A stretch of DNA of 19,793 nucleotides. Source: CAYJIL01 sp964370235. Its GTDB lineage: Bacteria; Bacteroidota; Bacteroidia; Bacteroidales; Rikenellaceae. Below the pieces are notes generated by a model. The model was not told the DNA's origin. It was given only the letters and a program-made list of their open reading frames with translations, and made no database searches. The DNA is taken from positions 1 through 19,793 of the forward strand of contig CAYJIL010000043.1 of assembly GCA_964370235.1 (NCBI GenBank), given 5' to 3'. Numbering within the stretch: the stretch's first letter is position 1; the number at the start of each line of letters is the position of its first letter. This document shows, piece by piece, positions 7,969 through 15,256 of this stretch. A program made the position numbers and the translations under genes.

Positions 7969-8844
7969 ATGAATATTATATTTGCAGGCTATTGTAGCGT
8001 GGGCCCCGAGTGGCAGTACAAAAACATTATTAGCCCATTCACTAGGCTCTACATCTTTACCAAAGGCAAGGGAGCTGTGTATATGAACAAAAACCGCTAT
8101 GAGCTAGAGGAGAACGACTTGTTTATCATTCCCAAATTCACCTCACACACCTATGAGTGTAGCGACTATAACAAGCACTACTACGTATGTTTTTTTGACG
8201 AGCTAACGATAGACCAGCACGGCCTTTTTGATAGTGCAAATCTTTGTTATAGGCTAAAGGCAACAGCGCTAGATAGGCAGCTTATGCAGCGGCTCATCGA
8301 ACTCAATATACACAAAAGGCTACCTGTTCTCGACCCCAAAAAGTATGATAACAGGGGCGAAAACTTGCCTCTCAATACCATTAACAAGGGGGGCGATATT
8401 GCCACACAAATCGAGAGCAAGGGCATATTGCTTCAGCTACTATCTCGTTTCTTGCAAAATTACAACAGCGACAATAGCCACCGTAAAATCCCCTCAAAAG
8501 AGCGTCTTTCGGTAATTATTCACCACATAAATAGCAACTTAGACAAGCGATTGACCGTTGGTTTGCTAGCAGATATGATGTGCATGTCGGCAGATAACTT
8601 TACACGTGTATTCAAAGATGTTATGGGCATACCACCCTCGGCATATATACAAAGAGCACGTGTAGAGCGTGCACAAACGCTACTTTTGACTACAAGATTT
8701 TCGGTTAGAGAAGTTGCCGAGAGTGTTGGAGTGCCAAATATATCGCAATTCTCTACTCTATTTAGTAAAATTACCAACTATACGCCCAAACAATATGTAA
8801 AGCTACACCAAAATATTGACGAAATATTTGCCAACGATCAATAA
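7969..8844 (+). CDS. AraC-family transcriptional regulator
   Basis: A 291-residue AraC/XylS regulator with an N-terminal cupin-like sensor (about 1-110) and a C-terminal double helix-turn-helix DNA-binding domain (about 180-280). The latter contains RLTVGLLADMMCMSADNFTRVFK and FSVREVAESVG...FSTLFSKITNYTPKQY. The sensor start (MNIIFAGYCSVGPEWQYKNIISPFTRLY) resembles other Bacteroidetes AraC proteins found near glycoside hydrolases. The open frame could be extended to a TTG at 7882, but that would overlap the candidate -7 box and add an atypical 29-residue extension, so I prefer ATG 7969. It is divergent from the GntR operon and ends 94 nt before the GH29 gene, which it probably activates in response to a sugar. 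Confidence 0.88.
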   Translation: MNIIFAGYCSVGPEWQYKNIISPFTRLYIFTKGKGAVYMNKNRYELEENDLFIIPKFTSHTYECSDYNKHYYVCFFDELTIDQHGLFDSANLCYRLKATALDRQLMQRLIELNIHKRLPVLDPKKYDNRGENLPLNTINKGGDIATQIESKGILLQLLSRFLQNYNSDNSHRKIPSKERLSVIIHHINSNLDKRLTVGLLADMMCMSADNFTRVFKDVMGIPPSAYIQRARVERAQTLLLTTRFSVREVAESVGVPNISQFSTLFSKITNYTPKQYVKLHQNIDEIFANDQ

Positions 8845-8879
8845 TGTCGGATTTTGTAAACAATCGATAGGAAATAGTT

Positions 8880-8911
8880 GTTGTTTAGTTAAAGCAAGGA
8901 CACTACCTTTG
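8880..8911 (+). promoter_or_regulatory. Promoter of the GH29 fucosidase gene
   Basis: GTTG (8880-8883), a 20-nt spacer and TACCTTTG (8904-8911) match TTTG-N20-TAnnTTTG with one mismatch in the -33 box. An 8-bp inverted pair AATCGATA (8862-8869) / TATCGATT (8931-8938) brackets the promoter. Confidence 0.6.
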
Positions 8912-8938
8912 CAAATAAACCCAATTTAGTTATCGATT

Positions 8939-10834
8939 ATGATAAATATATGTTTCAAGCGATCTCTTTCGCAATCTCGCCTAGGGGCTATAATACTAAG
9001 CACCTGCATGCTGCTCGCTACTAGTAGCGGCTTTGGGCAAACTACCCATAGTAAACTTAGCGGTGGTGGCGACCTCAACCCCAATCTCAAAGTTCCTTAC
9101 AAGGCACAACAAGAGTATCTCGACTTGCGTGTGGGGCTAAGTGTACACTGGGGGCCTTCGTCACTAGGTGGCAAAGAGATTAGCTGGAGCCGTGGAGAGA
9201 TCATCCCGCGTGAGGTGTATGATAACTACTACAAAGAGTTTAACCCCGACAAGTTTGATGCCAACCAGTGGTGTGAGCTTATGAAGCGTTGGGGGGTAAA
9301 GTTTATATCGCCCACAGCCAAACACCACGATGGCTTTGCACTGTGGTTCTCAAAGCATTCTGAGTATGACATGGAGGTAGCCGCTCGCAAAATTGATATA
9401 ATGCGAGAGCTACAAAAGGCGTGCAAAAAGCACGGTATAGTGCTAGGTACATACTACTCTAACCTAGATTGGTTTCACCCCGATTGGGCACCATACATGT
9501 ATGGAGGCCCGGGCGATATATTCCCCAAACAGGACGATAGCCCAAATCTAGAGCGATATTTTGAGTATATGGAGAAGCAAGTTATCGAGCTTATCAAAGA
9601 CTACGAAGTAAAGTTTATACAGTTTGATGGTGAGTGGGACTCTACCTACACCCACGAAGTAGGTTCGAGACTATATAAAAGATTTCGTGAGGCCGACCCA
9701 AATGTGCTACTAAGTAATCGTATTGATATTGGTCGCCGCTCACAAGGTGCATCAAACCACATGTATATTGATGGTCAGGTGTATTGTGGCGATTTCTTAG
9801 ATCGTGAACGACTTGTCAACCATGGCAACAACGTTACCGAGTGGTATGATGATGCTTGGCAAGCGTGGGTAACCATAGACAAAACCCAGTGGTCATATAA
9901 CAAAACCCCACAGCTAATGAGCTCGCGCGAACTCATCGACGATGCTATTAGCGTGCTAGGTAGCAATGGTAACTATATGATTAACCTAGGGCCAAGACCC
10001 GATGGCTCGTTCGATGCCCAGCAAATTGCACTTATGGATAGTCTAGGCATGTGGCTTAACCACCACCAAGAGGCAATATATGGCACTAGAGGAGGCCCAT
10101 ACTACCCTTTTGCCGAAGGTGTCAGCACAAAGAAAGGCAAAAAGGCATGGCTATTTATTACCGACCGCAAGGCCAACAAAGTATCTCTACCTTCGCTTAA
10201 CCAAAAGATTACCAAAGCTGTAATGTTTGGCACAAACCAAAGGGTTGATTTTAGCAACAATAACTCAACAACTACCTTTACCCTCGCTCCTGCAATCAAT
10301 GACCAAATAAGGGTAATTGAGCTATCGTTTGCACAAAAGGTAGAAATGGGAACTCGTCACAAGATTGCCAATACCTTTGAGCAGAACGGTTTTAGGCGAC
10401 TAACAAACAATATTAGCTACACCGCTAGTAGTAGCTGCCAGTGGACACCCGACAAAGCCACACAAGATCTTTTGTTAATGGCAGAGACGCAAGCTATAGT
10501 TGATTATGCATTTCACACCGATATTGAACCACAACCACACATTATTATTGACATGGGTAGTAGCCACACTACGGCAGGTTTGATTATTCATAACCGAGCA
10601 GGTGAATATGCCAAACGTAGCGAAAACATAGCAGTGTGGACATCGATAGATGGTAAGCAGTGGCACAAGCAGTGGAAAAGCGATAAGCTATCGCCAAAAT
10701 GGGAGGTCGCACTCACATCCTCGTCGATGGGTGCACAAGTTATGGGGCAAGAAGCTAGATATATAAAGGTGGGGCTAGATAGCCAAACACCACAATATTT
10801 TCACCTACCACGCATAGAGGTTTATATAAAATAG
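8939..10834 (+). CDS. Secreted GH29 alpha-L-fucosidase with C-terminal F5/8-type module
   Basis: A 631-residue exported enzyme with a signal sequence (about 15-34, hydrophobic IILSTCMLLATSSGFG). The GH29 (beta/alpha)8 catalytic domain spans about 50-385: GLSVHWGPSS (66-75), KHHDGFALWFSKHSEYD (128-144), and the nucleophile D230 in KFIQFDGEW. The late part GNYMINLGPRPDGSF is a classic GH29 signature. The general acid, variable in this family, is not assigned. A beta-sandwich linker follows, then a discoidin/F5/8C (CBM32-like) module (about 490-631) with AGLIIHNRAGEY, VWTSIDGKQWHKQW and ARYIKVGL. It releases terminal L-fucose with retention from glycans. The CBM-like tail suggests binding to polymeric or surface glycans. 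It has its own promoter after the AraC gene. Which downstream gene follows is unknown because of the gap. Confidence 0.93.
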   Translation: MINICFKRSLSQSRLGAIILSTCMLLATSSGFGQTTHSKLSGGGDLNPNLKVPYKAQQEYLDLRVGLSVHWGPSSLGGKEISWSRGEIIPREVYDNYYKEFNPDKFDANQWCELMKRWGVKFISPTAKHHDGFALWFSKHSEYDMEVAARKIDIMRELQKACKKHGIVLGTYYSNLDWFHPDWAPYMYGGPGDIFPKQDDSPNLERYFEYMEKQVIELIKDYEVKFIQFDGEWDSTYTHEVGSRLYKRFREADPNVLLSNRIDIGRRSQGASNHMYIDGQVYCGDFLDRERLVNHGNNVTEWYDDAWQAWVTIDKTQWSYNKTPQLMSSRELIDDAISVLGSNGNYMINLGPRPDGSFDAQQIALMDSLGMWLNHHQEAIYGTRGGPYYPFAEGVSTKKGKKAWLFITDRKANKVSLPSLNQKITKAVMFGTNQRVDFSNNNSTTTFTLAPAINDQIRVIELSFAQKVEMGTRHKIANTFEQNGFRRLTNNISYTASSSCQWTPDKATQDLLLMAETQAIVDYAFHTDIEPQPHIIIDMGSSHTTAGLIIHNRAGEYAKRSENIAVWTSIDGKQWHKQWKSDKLSPKWEVALTSSSMGAQVMGQEARYIKVGLDSQTPQYFHLPRIEVYIK

Positions 10835-10877
10835 TATTTGTACACAGTATAATTATGGTGTATAAATCAATATAAAA

Positions 10878-10977
10878 NNNNNNNNNNNNNNNNNNNNNNN
10901 NNNNNNNNNNNNNNNNNNNNNNNNNNNNNNNNNNNNNNNNNNNNNNNNNNNNNNNNNNNNNNNNNNNNNNNNNNNNN
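10878..10977. other. Assembly gap of 100 N
   Basis: Exactly 100 unknown bases, the conventional placeholder for a scaffold gap of unknown size. The GH29 gene and the LTXXQ gene may therefore not be true neighbours, and further genes of the carbohydrate locus could be missing here. A weak TACAC/GTGTA hairpin (10841-10862) lies before the gap after the GH29 stop. Confidence 0.97.
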
Positions 10978-10993
10978 CCCTATAATGCGATGA

Positions 10994-11009
10994 GGGGAGG
11001 TAGCTCCCC
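10994..11009 (-). terminator. GC-rich hairpin after the LTXXQ gene
   Basis: GGGGAG-GTAG-CTCCCC forms a 6-bp GC stem about 60 nt downstream of the minus-strand LTXXQ stop (11069). GGGGAGG (10994-11000) can instead pair with CCTCCCC (11017-11023). No T-tract is visible, so terminator function is uncertain. Confidence 0.4.
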
Positions 11010-11068
11010 AAATGCCCCTCCCCACATCATTGTAAACAAAAAACCAAACTACAATGTTTATTTTATCT

Positions 11069-11479
11069 TTAGAAACCGCCGCCTTCGCCCGAAAAGCCGT
11101 CACTGCTACCGCTCATGCGCTCTTGTCGCATTTGCTCCATGCGTTCCATCATCTCTTCATACTTTTGGTAACGCTCCTCGCCAAGTAGCTCTAGAACATC
11201 TTTCTCATGCTTTTCTTGGTTCTCTTTTGTTGCAGCACGCTTCTCTTTGTTTGAAAGATCGTCGTTCTCTTTTATTTTGCGAGCTTCGTCACGAGATGCT
11301 TTCATTATCTCCGACATCTCTTTTTTCTCATCTTCTGTTAGTTCCAACATTTGTGCCATTTTTTCGATTCCTTGGCCACCACGACCACCTTGGCCACCAC
11401 GACCGCCTTGACCACCTTGACAAAATGCTGTTGTTGCTGTTGCTAAAATAATAGCCGAAGCAATAAGTACTCTTTTCAT
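11069..11479 (-). CDS. Exported LTXXQ/Spy-like small protein with Gly-rich segment
   Basis: A 136-residue protein with a signal peptide (MKRVLIASAIILATATTAFC, cleavage near residue 20) and a Gly/Gln/Arg repeat (21-37, GGQGGR units). A charged helical body (about 39-122) then carries LELTEDEKKEMSEIMKASRDEARKI and LGEERYQKYEEMMERM. This is the pattern of periplasmic LTXXQ/CpxP/Spy-like proteins, helical proteins linked to envelope stress and chaperoning in other bacteria. The Met- and Glu-rich tail ends in a second Gly-rich stretch. It is paralogous to the gene at 13618-14046: same MKRV signal start, LTxxxxxE helix and LLGEExYxxYxE motif. A signalling or metal-binding role is not shown. Confidence 0.75.
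   Translation of the reverse strand: MKRVLIASAIILATATTAFCQGGQGGRGGQGGRGGQGIEKMAQMLELTEDEKKEMSEIMKASRDEARKIKENDDLSNKEKRAATKENQEKHEKDVLELLGEERYQKYEEMMERMEQMRQERMSGSSDGFSGEGGGF
11371..11421. repeat. 18-bp tandem repeat within the LTXXQ gene
   Basis: Two near-identical 18-bp units (11371-11388 and 11389-11406, differing at one base) plus partial copies encode the GGQGGR repeats of the LTXXQ protein. The period is a multiple of three, so length changes would keep the frame. Confidence 0.75.
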
Positions 11480-11543
11480 AAACTCAGATTTTAATTATTT
11501 ATTGTTTAACCGTTTTAATTTTCTTTTTACAAAGATCGTTCAT

Positions 11544-11556
11544 TTTGTGGCACAAA
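11544..11556. promoter_or_regulatory. Palindrome upstream of the first LTXXQ gene
   Basis: TTTGTG-G-CACAAA is a perfect 6-1-6 inverted repeat 65-77 nt upstream of the minus-strand start at 11479. A GATCTTTG box (11537-11530) lies nearer the gene, but its spacing to the TTTG of this palindrome is 15 nt rather than 19-21. Operator function is inferred only. Confidence 0.35.
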
Positions 11557-11616
11557 TAAAAAAAAGTAGACGAAACGCTGTTTTTGGGCTACCAAATGCC
11601 TTTCTTGCTTTTTTTA

Positions 11617-12213
11617 TTAATAATCCATTTGCCCAACTGCCTTAAATGCTCTTCCTTGGGGTGTCATTACAATGTCGTAAATTACTCCGTTATACAAATA
11701 AAAATCCTTTGAATCAATCATTACAAGCTCGGCTTCTCGTGGTAGAGTGTACACAACTATATCTTGTGGTGGCTCGACTACTTGGTAGCGATTGTCTCTT
11801 TTTATGTAATATGTACCTGCATAGTAGTAGTAGCTCCTGCCTGCCGTTCTCACAACTTTATAACCAATAGGCAGAGTCTTTATTCTAAAACCAACTGGCG
11901 CCGATACCGTTACATAGCGACCCGGCTCGGGGCGATAATACCTACCTGCATGAAAGTATAGTGTTACACCATTCTTTCTAATTGTTATTGCCGAGTGTGG
12001 AAGTGTTCTAACTGCCCTTACAACTGGCGAAGGTCTATGATATACAACGCGAGATGGCGAAATTACTCTCTTATTAGATGCTTTTCGCACTACCTTTACC
12101 TGCTTATCGTTATCTCGATAGTCTCTATCTCTTGTTTGCGCCACCGATTCTACCGAAAACAGAACCATTGTAAACGCTGTTAGCATTGTTGCTTTAATTG
12201 TTGTTGATCTCAT
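11617..12213 (-). CDS. Exported DUF6515-like protein
   Basis: A 198-residue secreted protein with a signal peptide (about 1-25, ...VESVAQTR). It then has a basic linker (27-60) and repeated aromatic beta-strand motifs: ITIRKNGVTLYFHAGRYYRPE (76-96), SYYYYAGTYYIK (127-138) and DFYLYNGVIYDIV. Segments such as VEPPQDIVVYTLP fit the DUF6515 family, which is of unknown function. The alternating Y-rich G-x-Y-Y units suggest a small beta-repeat envelope protein. It lies upstream of and co-directional with the LTXXQ gene (137-nt gap), but separate upstream elements suggest independent transcription. I assign no activity. Confidence 0.7.
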   Translation of the reverse strand: MRSTTIKATMLTAFTMVLFSVESVAQTRDRDYRDNDKQVKVVRKASNKRVISPSRVVYHRPSPVVRAVRTLPHSAITIRKNGVTLYFHAGRYYRPEPGRYVTVSAPVGFRIKTLPIGYKVVRTAGRSYYYYAGTYYIKRDNRYQVVEPPQDIVVYTLPREAELVMIDSKDFYLYNGVIYDIVMTPQGRAFKAVGQMDY

Positions 12214-12239
12214 AATCGTATCTTTTTAGTTCAACATAT

Positions 12240-12252
12240 GGGTTATTAACCC
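12240..12252. promoter_or_regulatory. Palindrome in the leader/start region of the DUF6515-like gene
   Basis: GGGTTA-T-TAACCC is a perfect 6-1-6 inverted repeat 27-39 nt upstream of the start codon. It lies just downstream of a poor -7-like box AATATTTG on the minus strand (12265-12258). It could be an operator, or a chance palindrome. Confidence 0.35.
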
Positions 12253-12459
12253 TTATGCAAATATTATATTTATATATTAAATCGCACTATTTAATAGACA
12301 AACAGGCACTTTTTATCTACCAAATAGCGCATTTTAACATTAAATTACCAGATAATGTAGCTAAAACATAAAAACACAAAATAGTTAATTTGGCATATTA
12401 TTTGTGTTGTGCCACTAGATTAGTAATATATACAAATTAACCTTTAACTACATTTATTT

Positions 12460-13539
12460 ATGGATTTTATAGATCAGTTCAAACAACTCAAAGAGAGAGT
12501 TATCAAGCTCAAAGACCAAATTAACACCGAGGAGGCTACAAAAAATGCTTTTATTATGCCCTTTATACAAATGCTAGGGTACGATGTGTTCAATCCGCTA
12601 GAGGTTGTACCCGAAATGGTGTGTGATATTGGAGGCAAAAAGGGCGAGAAAATAGATTATGCTATAATTAAAGATGATGTCCCAATAATACTAATTGAGT
12701 GTAAGCATTGGAAGCAAGATCTTAATTTTCATGATAATCAACTCTTGCGATATTTCAATGTATCTAACGCAAAATTTGGAGTACTCACTAACGGCATTAA
12801 ATACCGTTTTTATACCGACCTTGTCGAAAAGAACAAGATGGACTTAACACCATTCCTAGAGATTGATTTCGAAGACATTAAAGAGCAACAAATCGATGAG
12901 CTAAAGAAATTCCATAACTCATATTTTGATGTAGATTCGATTCTTAGCTCGGCTAGCGAACTCAAATATACATCGGAGCTAAAGGCTGCTTTAATTAAGG
13001 AGTTTCAGTCGCCATCGCCCGAGTTCGTAAAACTACTATCAAAGCAGGTGTACGATGGTATGATTACCCCCAAGTTGCTAGAAACATTCACATCGCTTGT
13101 CAAAAAATCGATCTCAAACCATATTAATGACCTAATATCGGAACGATTAAACATAGCAATAAAGAGCACCGAATCAACCACCGACAACCAAACGCAAAGC
13201 GAAATTGTAGCAAGTGCCACAACAGTTGATAATAGCCAAGAAAAGATTAACACAACCGACGAGGAGGTAGAGGGTTACTATATAATAAAGTCAATTGTGC
13301 GAGATGTGATAGATGTTAACCGTGTAGTATATCGAGATGGCCAAACATATTTTTCGATACTAATCGACAACAACAACCGCAAACCACTTTGTAGACTATA
13401 CCTAAACTCGCCTACCAACAAGCAGTTGGTATATTTTGACGAGGACAAAAAGGAGATAAAAAATAAATTATCTTCAATTGACGATATATATAATTTTAGC
13501 AAAGAGTTAATTGAGGTAGCAGAGAGATATTCGCTATAA
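12460..13539 (+). CDS. Solitary HsdR-N-type PD-(D/E)XK nuclease-domain protein (COG4748-like)
   Basis: A 359-residue cytoplasmic protein. Residues about 1-150 match the N-terminal nuclease domain of type I restriction R subunits: EEATKNAFIMPFIQMLGYDVFNP (24-46), then D66 in KIDYAI, E80-x-K82 in IECKHW, and a QxxxY motif at Q94-Y98. Helicase motor domains are absent. The middle (about 160-230) is helical, a Thr/Ser/Gln-rich linker follows (235-262), and a conserved C-terminal domain (about 263-357, YYIIKSIVRDV...RKPLCRLYLNS) closes the protein. Such stand-alone proteins are widespread and usually annotated as type I restriction endonuclease, but there is no hsdM or hsdS here and the biological role is unknown. 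It faces the second LTXXQ gene tail to tail and shares a hairpin with it. No clear -33/-7 promoter was found. Confidence 0.8.
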   Translation: MDFIDQFKQLKERVIKLKDQINTEEATKNAFIMPFIQMLGYDVFNPLEVVPEMVCDIGGKKGEKIDYAIIKDDVPIILIECKHWKQDLNFHDNQLLRYFNVSNAKFGVLTNGIKYRFYTDLVEKNKMDLTPFLEIDFEDIKEQQIDELKKFHNSYFDVDSILSSASELKYTSELKAALIKEFQSPSPEFVKLLSKQVYDGMITPKLLETFTSLVKKSISNHINDLISERLNIAIKSTESTTDNQTQSEIVASATTVDNSQEKINTTDEEVEGYYIIKSIVRDVIDVNRVVYRDGQTYFSILIDNNNRKPLCRLYLNSPTNKQLVYFDEDKKEIKNKLSSIDDIYNFSKELIEVAERYSL

Positions 13540-13567
13540 GAGGGGCATTATATAGGCATACAAAAAA

Positions 13568-13603
13568 TTGGGGTGTCACGATTTAAAATTCGTGACACCC
13601 CAA
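13568..13603. terminator. Bidirectional hairpin between nuclease and LTXXQ genes
   Basis: TTGGGGTGTCACGA (13568-13581) and TCGTGACACCCCAA (13590-13603) form a perfect 14-bp stem around an AT-only loop, between two converging genes. A run of T lies just beyond it at 13615-13619. Confidence 0.85.
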
Positions 13604-13617
13604 CCTTATAAGCTTTT

Positions 13618-14046
13618 TTAGCTTTGTGAATCGGCTCTTTTACCTTTGCCCTTACCCTTGCGAGCAGCCATTTTCTTTTTTGCATTCTTTTGCTGCTCTT
13701 TATACTCGGCATATTTCTGCTCGCCCAGAAGCTCCTTTAGCTTTTGCTCCTTATCCTCGTTGATAGACTTCATCTTCTCACGATTCTTCTCTTGCTGCTC
13801 ACGTGCCTGCTCTCTCACCTTTGCCATATCTTCGCCACTGTCCAAAAGTATATCCTTTAGCTCGGCTTGTTGCTCAGCTGTTAGATCAAGGTTCTCGCTC
13901 ATGCGCTCTGCCTTTTTTGCAACCATCTCATCACGTTGCTCTTGTGTTGGTGGTGTGCGCTTATTTTTTGCTCCATTGCCCGATTGTGCAAGTGCTGTTA
14001 GTGATGTTACTGCTACTAGTGTTACTGCCAAAAATACTCTTTTCAT
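13618..14046 (-). CDS. Exported LTXXQ/Spy-like small protein, Lys-rich tail
   Basis: A 142-residue protein with a signal peptide (MKRVFLAVTLVAVTSLTALA, cleavage near 20-21). A long helical region (about 36-122) carries the LDLTAEQQAELKDILLDSGEDM motif and LKELLGEQKYAEYKEQQK, both typical of LTXXQ/CpxP/Spy-family periplasmic proteins. The strongly basic tail (KKKMAARKGKGKGKR) could bind acidic envelope polymers or nucleic acid (inference). It is a paralogue of 11069-11479 but lacks the Gly repeat. It is transcribed from its own strong promoter (14090-14121), with further repeats upstream that may bind an activator. The function is unproven, with envelope-stress buffering the best family-based guess. 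Confidence 0.75.
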   Translation of the reverse strand: MKRVFLAVTLVAVTSLTALAQSGNGAKNKRTPPTQEQRDEMVAKKAERMSENLDLTAEQQAELKDILLDSGEDMAKVREQAREQQEKNREKMKSINEDKEQKLKELLGEQKYAEYKEQQKNAKKKMAARKGKGKGKRADSQS

Positions 14047-14089
14047 AATATTAGGTTTTAATGTTATTGTTTATCTCTCTTGTCGAAAG

Positions 14090-14121
14090 CAAAAGTAGTG
14101 TAGCGTTAGCCTTTGAGCAAA
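14090..14121 (-). promoter_or_regulatory. Promoter of the second LTXXQ gene
   Basis: On the minus strand TTTG (14121-14118), a 20-nt spacer and TACTTTTG (14097-14090) match the Bacteroidetes consensus exactly. The leader would be about 35-40 nt. The -33 box is part of a small TTTG-ct-CAAA palindrome. Confidence 0.68.
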
Positions 14122-14149
14122 ATAACTAGACAAAGTGACTATTTTGGCA

Positions 14150-14168
14150 GACAAACGAGTAGTTTGTC
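14150..14168. promoter_or_regulatory. Inverted repeat upstream of the second LTXXQ promoter
   Basis: GACAAAC-GAGTA-GTTTGTC is a perfect 7-5-7 inverted repeat about 29 nt upstream of the -33 box. AGACAAA also occurs as a direct repeat (14128-14134 and 14149-14155) with 21-bp spacing, two helical turns. This arrangement would suit an activator or response regulator. Confidence 0.4.
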
Positions 14169-14175
14169 GACGAAA

Positions 14176-14211
14176 ATGAGGGCATCTCGAACCAAATCGT
14201 GATGCCCTCAT
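14176..14211 (-). terminator. fabD terminator hairpin
   Basis: ATGAGGGCATC-t-CGA, a six-base loop, then TCG-t-GATGCCCTCAT: a 14-bp stem with one T/T mismatch, 70 nt past the fabD stop and upstream of the next minus-strand promoter. Confidence 0.72.
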
Positions 14212-14280
14212 CGTGGTAAGAGAATGCTTTTAGACAAACTCTTTTAACATTTATAGATACATTTAATGTATACTCATTTT

Positions 14281-15162
14281 TTATAGAGAAGAGATATTTT
14301 GTGTCTCCATACCCTTAGAGATCTTTTTTACAAGACCCGTAAGAACAGCACCTGGGCCAATCTCTGTGAATAGAGTTGCGCCATCGGCTGTCATATTCTC
14401 TACTGTTTGTGTCCAACGCACAGGAGCTGTAAGCTGAGCAATAAGGTTTGCTTTAATAGCTGCAGCGTCTGTGTATGGCTTAGCATCTACGTTTTGGTAG
14501 ATAGGGCAAGATGGAGTCTTAAACTCTGTTGCCTCAATAGCCGCCTCTAGCTCGACACGAGCAGGCTCCATTAGTGGAGAGTGGAATGCACCACCAACCT
14601 TTAGTTTAAGAGCACGCTTTGCACCAGCCTCTGAAAGTGCAGCACAAGCAGCATCGATAGCCTCGTTGCTACCCGAAATTACTAGCTGCCCAGGACAGTT
14701 GTAGTTTGCTGCAACAACAACACCGTCAATCGATGCACATATCTCTTCTACCTTGCTGTCTTCTAGGCCAAGAATTGCAGCCATAGTAGATGGATTGATC
14801 TCACATGCCTTTTGCATTGCAGCAGCACGTGCAGCAACTAGCTTTAGAGCCGACTCAAAATCTAGCGCACCCGAAACAACTAGTGCCGAGAATTCGCCCA
14901 AAGAGTGACCAGCTACCATATCAGCCGATAGTGACTCTTGGCTCATTGCCAAAATTACAGAGTGTAGAAAAACTGCTGGTTGTGTTACGTTTGTTTGTTT
15001 TAGATCTTCGTCTGTTCCGTTGAACATAATATCTGTGATTCTAAAACCTAAAATCTCGTTTGCTTTCTCGAAAAGAGCCTTTGCCTCAGCGTTACTTTCA
15101 TATAAGTCTTTACCCATACCTACAAACTGAGCACCCTGACCAGGAAAAACGTATGCCTTCAT
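14281..15162 (-). CDS. fabD: Malonyl-CoA:ACP transacylase
   Basis: A 293-residue FabD, which moves malonate from CoA to acyl carrier protein to supply type II fatty-acid elongation in the cytoplasm. The start MKAYVFPGQGAQFVGMGKDLYES is canonical. The nucleophile is S87 in GHSLGEFSAL, R112 in the ARAAAMQ segment binds the malonyl carboxylate, and the catalytic H194 sits in GAFHSPLM. GPGAVLTGLVKK near the end is also typical. An in-frame ATG seven codons upstream (15183) would add MLHKKLD, but the family start at 15160-15162 is preferred. It is transcribed alone, without the usual fabH/fabG/acpP neighbours, from a candidate promoter at 15257-15287, and is followed by a hairpin. Confidence 0.96.
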   Translation of the reverse strand: MKAYVFPGQGAQFVGMGKDLYESNAEAKALFEKANEILGFRITDIMFNGTDEDLKQTNVTQPAVFLHSVILAMSQESLSADMVAGHSLGEFSALVVSGALDFESALKLVAARAAAMQKACEINPSTMAAILGLEDSKVEEICASIDGVVVAANYNCPGQLVISGSNEAIDAACAALSEAGAKRALKLKVGGAFHSPLMEPARVELEAAIEATEFKTPSCPIYQNVDAKPYTDAAAIKANLIAQLTAPVRWTQTVENMTADGATLFTEIGPGAVLTGLVKKISKGMETQNISSL

Positions 15163-15256
15163 ATCTAACTTTTTGTGCAACAAACGCCCTCATCAAGCGC
15201 ATGTTACAGGTTAATAATCTAAATCATTCTGCCCACACCGACAGATATTCAAGCCC

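Noticed and set aside
8862..8938. AATCGATA/TATCGATT pair around the GH29 promoter as regulator sites
   Set aside because: The arms are 61 bp apart and ATCGAT is itself palindromic and common in this DNA, so chance is likely.
10990..11451. 153-codon plus-strand open frame after the gap
   Set aside because: It is antisense to the LTXXQ gene, with low-complexity His/Leu repeats produced by the complementary strand of the Gly-rich repeat.
13646..14098. 150-codon plus-strand open frame rich in Ser, Phe and Cys
   Set aside because: It is the antisense of the Lys/Glu-rich LTXXQ gene; composition mirrors the complementary codons and no domain is seen.
15163..15183. Upstream fabD start adding MLHKKLD
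   Set aside because: FabD proteins begin with the MKAYVFPGQG-type segment, and the extra residues have no family support.
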